DNA from: Lentisphaeria bacterium
GTDB taxonomy: Bacteria > Verrucomicrobiota > Lentisphaeria > Victivallales > Victivallaceae
NCBI GenBank assembly: GCA_017507125.1
Contig: JAFWBQ010000024.1
Span: 1-42,229 of the forward strand
Reading direction: 5' to 3'
Length of the DNA stretch: 42,229 nt
In this document: positions 41,356 to 42,229 of the stretch, piece after piece
How positions within the stretch are numbered: position 1 is the first letter of the stretch
Layout of the letters: each line of letters opens with the position of its first letter
Made by a program: the position numbers and the translations under genes
The notes under the pieces: generated by a model
The model's database searches: none
The model's input: the letters and a program-made list of their open reading frames with translations, nothing else
Told to the model about the DNA's origin: nothing

Positions 41356-42229
41356 TCAATAGGCACTTGCAGGATTCGGACGCCAGGTAGGACCATCCCA
41401 TCTCCTTTTGGAGTACTTATAGTCCGGGGCAGCACTTTCCTTGGTCAGGACGGCATGTCCGTCAGTATAAAGGATCCAGGCAGATCCATTGTGACGGAAT
41501 CCCATCAAGCGATTCCTGTCTCCGTCCTCCGTTCGCTCAGGGAACCAGCGGCAACGGTAGTCGAAGACACCTGCGCCTGCACTGTCAGCCAGGTAAATAA
41601 GCCAGGAAGGTTTGGCGATCCTGCTGAAACGTATGGGACCGTCTTTACCCGCCACTTTGATGGAAACCCCGATACTCATAAAGAGCTCGTTGAGAATGTG
41701 AGGTCTGTTGCCCGGTTCTCCCGGCACGTAGTTTCTGTAGGTAAGACGTCCCTCTGACACTGCGGGACAGAGCAATTTATTGCGGTAGGTTCTCAGCACA
41801 CCTGAAGAGGTCTTCTTGGACAAAGCTCCCAGATACTCATTGCTGCTTCTGTGTCTCCAAAGTTCCTTGTAACCATAGTAGGAGGAGTTACCCTTGGCAT
41901 AGTTGAAATAGTTCGTTGCAGAAGTCTTCTGGAAAGGCAAAAATCCCTTGTAGTCGTTGATATAGATCCCCAAATATTTTCCCAGAGTGTTGAAGTTGCT
42001 TCCGCAGCTGGTCCCCTGCGCTCTGGCGCGTGCCTGCTGCAAAGCGGGCAGCAGCATGGCGGCCAATATGGCGATGATCGCAATAACGACCAGAAGTTCA
42101 ATCAGCGTGAACGCTGATTGAGTGAAGATGTGAAGGTGTGAAGAGCATTTTTGACGAGCGTCAAAAATGCGTGAAGTGCGCCCTTGCGGGCGTAAGGATG
42201 TGTTGTTTTCTGTTTTAGAAATACAGTTC
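41356..42229 (-). CDS. Pseudopilin with a long leader; 5' end outside the window
   Basis: At least 290 residues are visible. The frame is open with no ATG, GTG or TTG up to the right edge (the first TTG is inside the methylation helix), so the true start lies beyond 42229. The visible leader is 39 residues or more, containing [18 protein letters not shown] and [11 protein letters not shown] just before the cleavage site at AFTLIELL; the helix is [20 protein letters not shown]. This is much longer than the leader of the first pseudopilin (9 residues). The C-terminal domain shows [14 protein letters not shown], the H-x9-DG motif of Planctomycetes/Lentisphaerae pseudopilins. The following GH-like gene suggests a shared operon. 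The leader DNA is built from inverted repeats, described separately. Confidence 0.8.
   Translation of the reverse strand, partial: NCISKTENNTSLRPQGRTSRIFDARQKCSSHLHIFTQSAFTLIELLVVIAIIAILAAMLLPALQQARARAQGTSCGSNFNTLGKYLGIYINDYKGFLPFQKTSATNYFNYAKGNSSYYGYKELWRHRSSNEYLGALSKKTSSGVLRTYRNKLLCPAVSEGRLTYRNYVPGEPGNRPHILNELFMSIGVSIKVAGKDGPIRFSRIAKPSWLIYLADSAGAGVFDYRCRWFPERTEDGDRNRLMGFRHNGSAWILYTDGHAVLTKESAAPDYKYSKRRWDGPTWRPNPASAY
42098..42121. repeat. Inverted repeat within the pseudopilin leader, 11-bp arms
   Basis: TCAATCAGCGT (42098-42108), GA, ACGCTGATTGA (42111-42121): a perfect match. It lies at the boundary between the leader and the methylation helix on the coding minus strand. Confidence 0.85.
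42122..42143. repeat. Tandem GTGAAG repeat with 8-base period
   Basis: GTGAAG occurs at 42122, 42130 and 42138 and again at 42171. The period of eight does not match codon length, so it is a DNA-level repeat in a coding region. Confidence 0.7.
42145..42170. repeat. Inverted repeat within the pseudopilin leader, 12-bp arms
   Basis: GCATTTTTGACG (42145-42156), AG, CGTCAAAAATGC (42159-42170): a perfect match. Confidence 0.88.
42179..42192. repeat. Short inverted repeat upstream in the leader region
   Basis: CGCCC (42179-42183), TTGC, GGGCG (42188-42192): a compact hairpin with a four-base loop. Confidence 0.55.

Overview
The window looks like a chromosomal segment of a Lentisphaerota bacterium (Victivallis-like). 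I infer this from three things: pseudopilins with the [20 protein letters not shown] type of N-terminus, many Gfo/Idh oxidoreductases and sugar hydrolases arranged in co-directional operons, and secretin-like proteins apart from a full type II secretion cluster. Nothing in the sequence fixes the species. No rRNA, tRNA, CRISPR array, transposase or phage gene was seen. Several promoters read as sigma70-type with a 17-base spacer, which helps mark operon starts.

Layout. 1-432 (-) is the 5' end of a TIM-barrel hydrolase-like gene. 622-4136 (+) holds an acetyl-xylan-esterase-type hydrolase, a membrane GT2 glycosyltransferase and a D-serine dehydratase. 4408-13862 (-) is a four-gene sugar operon: Gfo/Idh oxidoreductase, heparinase II/III-like lyase, a 1774-aa secreted GH42-like protein and a sugar isomerase-like TIM barrel. 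13974-16452 (-) is a BtuFCD/FecBCD-type importer. 16568-20858 (-) holds two paralogous secretin-like proteins and a MarR regulator joined by 1-bp overlaps; a small lipoprotein gene lies upstream. 21672-23608 (-) has rubrerythrin and a second Gfo/Idh gene.

23884-27144 (+) has an SGNH hydrolase, a PurF-like protein that has lost its glutaminase active site, and a third Gfo/Idh-type gene. 27217-31525 (+) is an overlapping operon of an MsbA-like ABC exporter, a TMTC/PMT-like GT-C protein with C-terminal repeats, and RsmE. 31799-32245 (+) is a coiled-coil/HTH regulator with a long 5' UTR. 32600-39280 (+) is a six-gene operon: pseudopilin, LamG+DUF4091 protein, BNR sialidase-like protein, SDR, aldo/keto reductase, SGNH hydrolase. 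39342-42229 (-) pairs a second pseudopilin, whose start lies outside the window, with a putative glycosidase.

Taken together the window is devoted mostly to taking apart host or plant glycans and handling the released sugars. The most striking features are (a) pseudopilin genes heading glycan operons, with a secretin pair elsewhere in the window, (b) a pseudopilin leader region built from perfect inverted repeats and a tandem repeat, and (c) the Cys-less PurF homologue.
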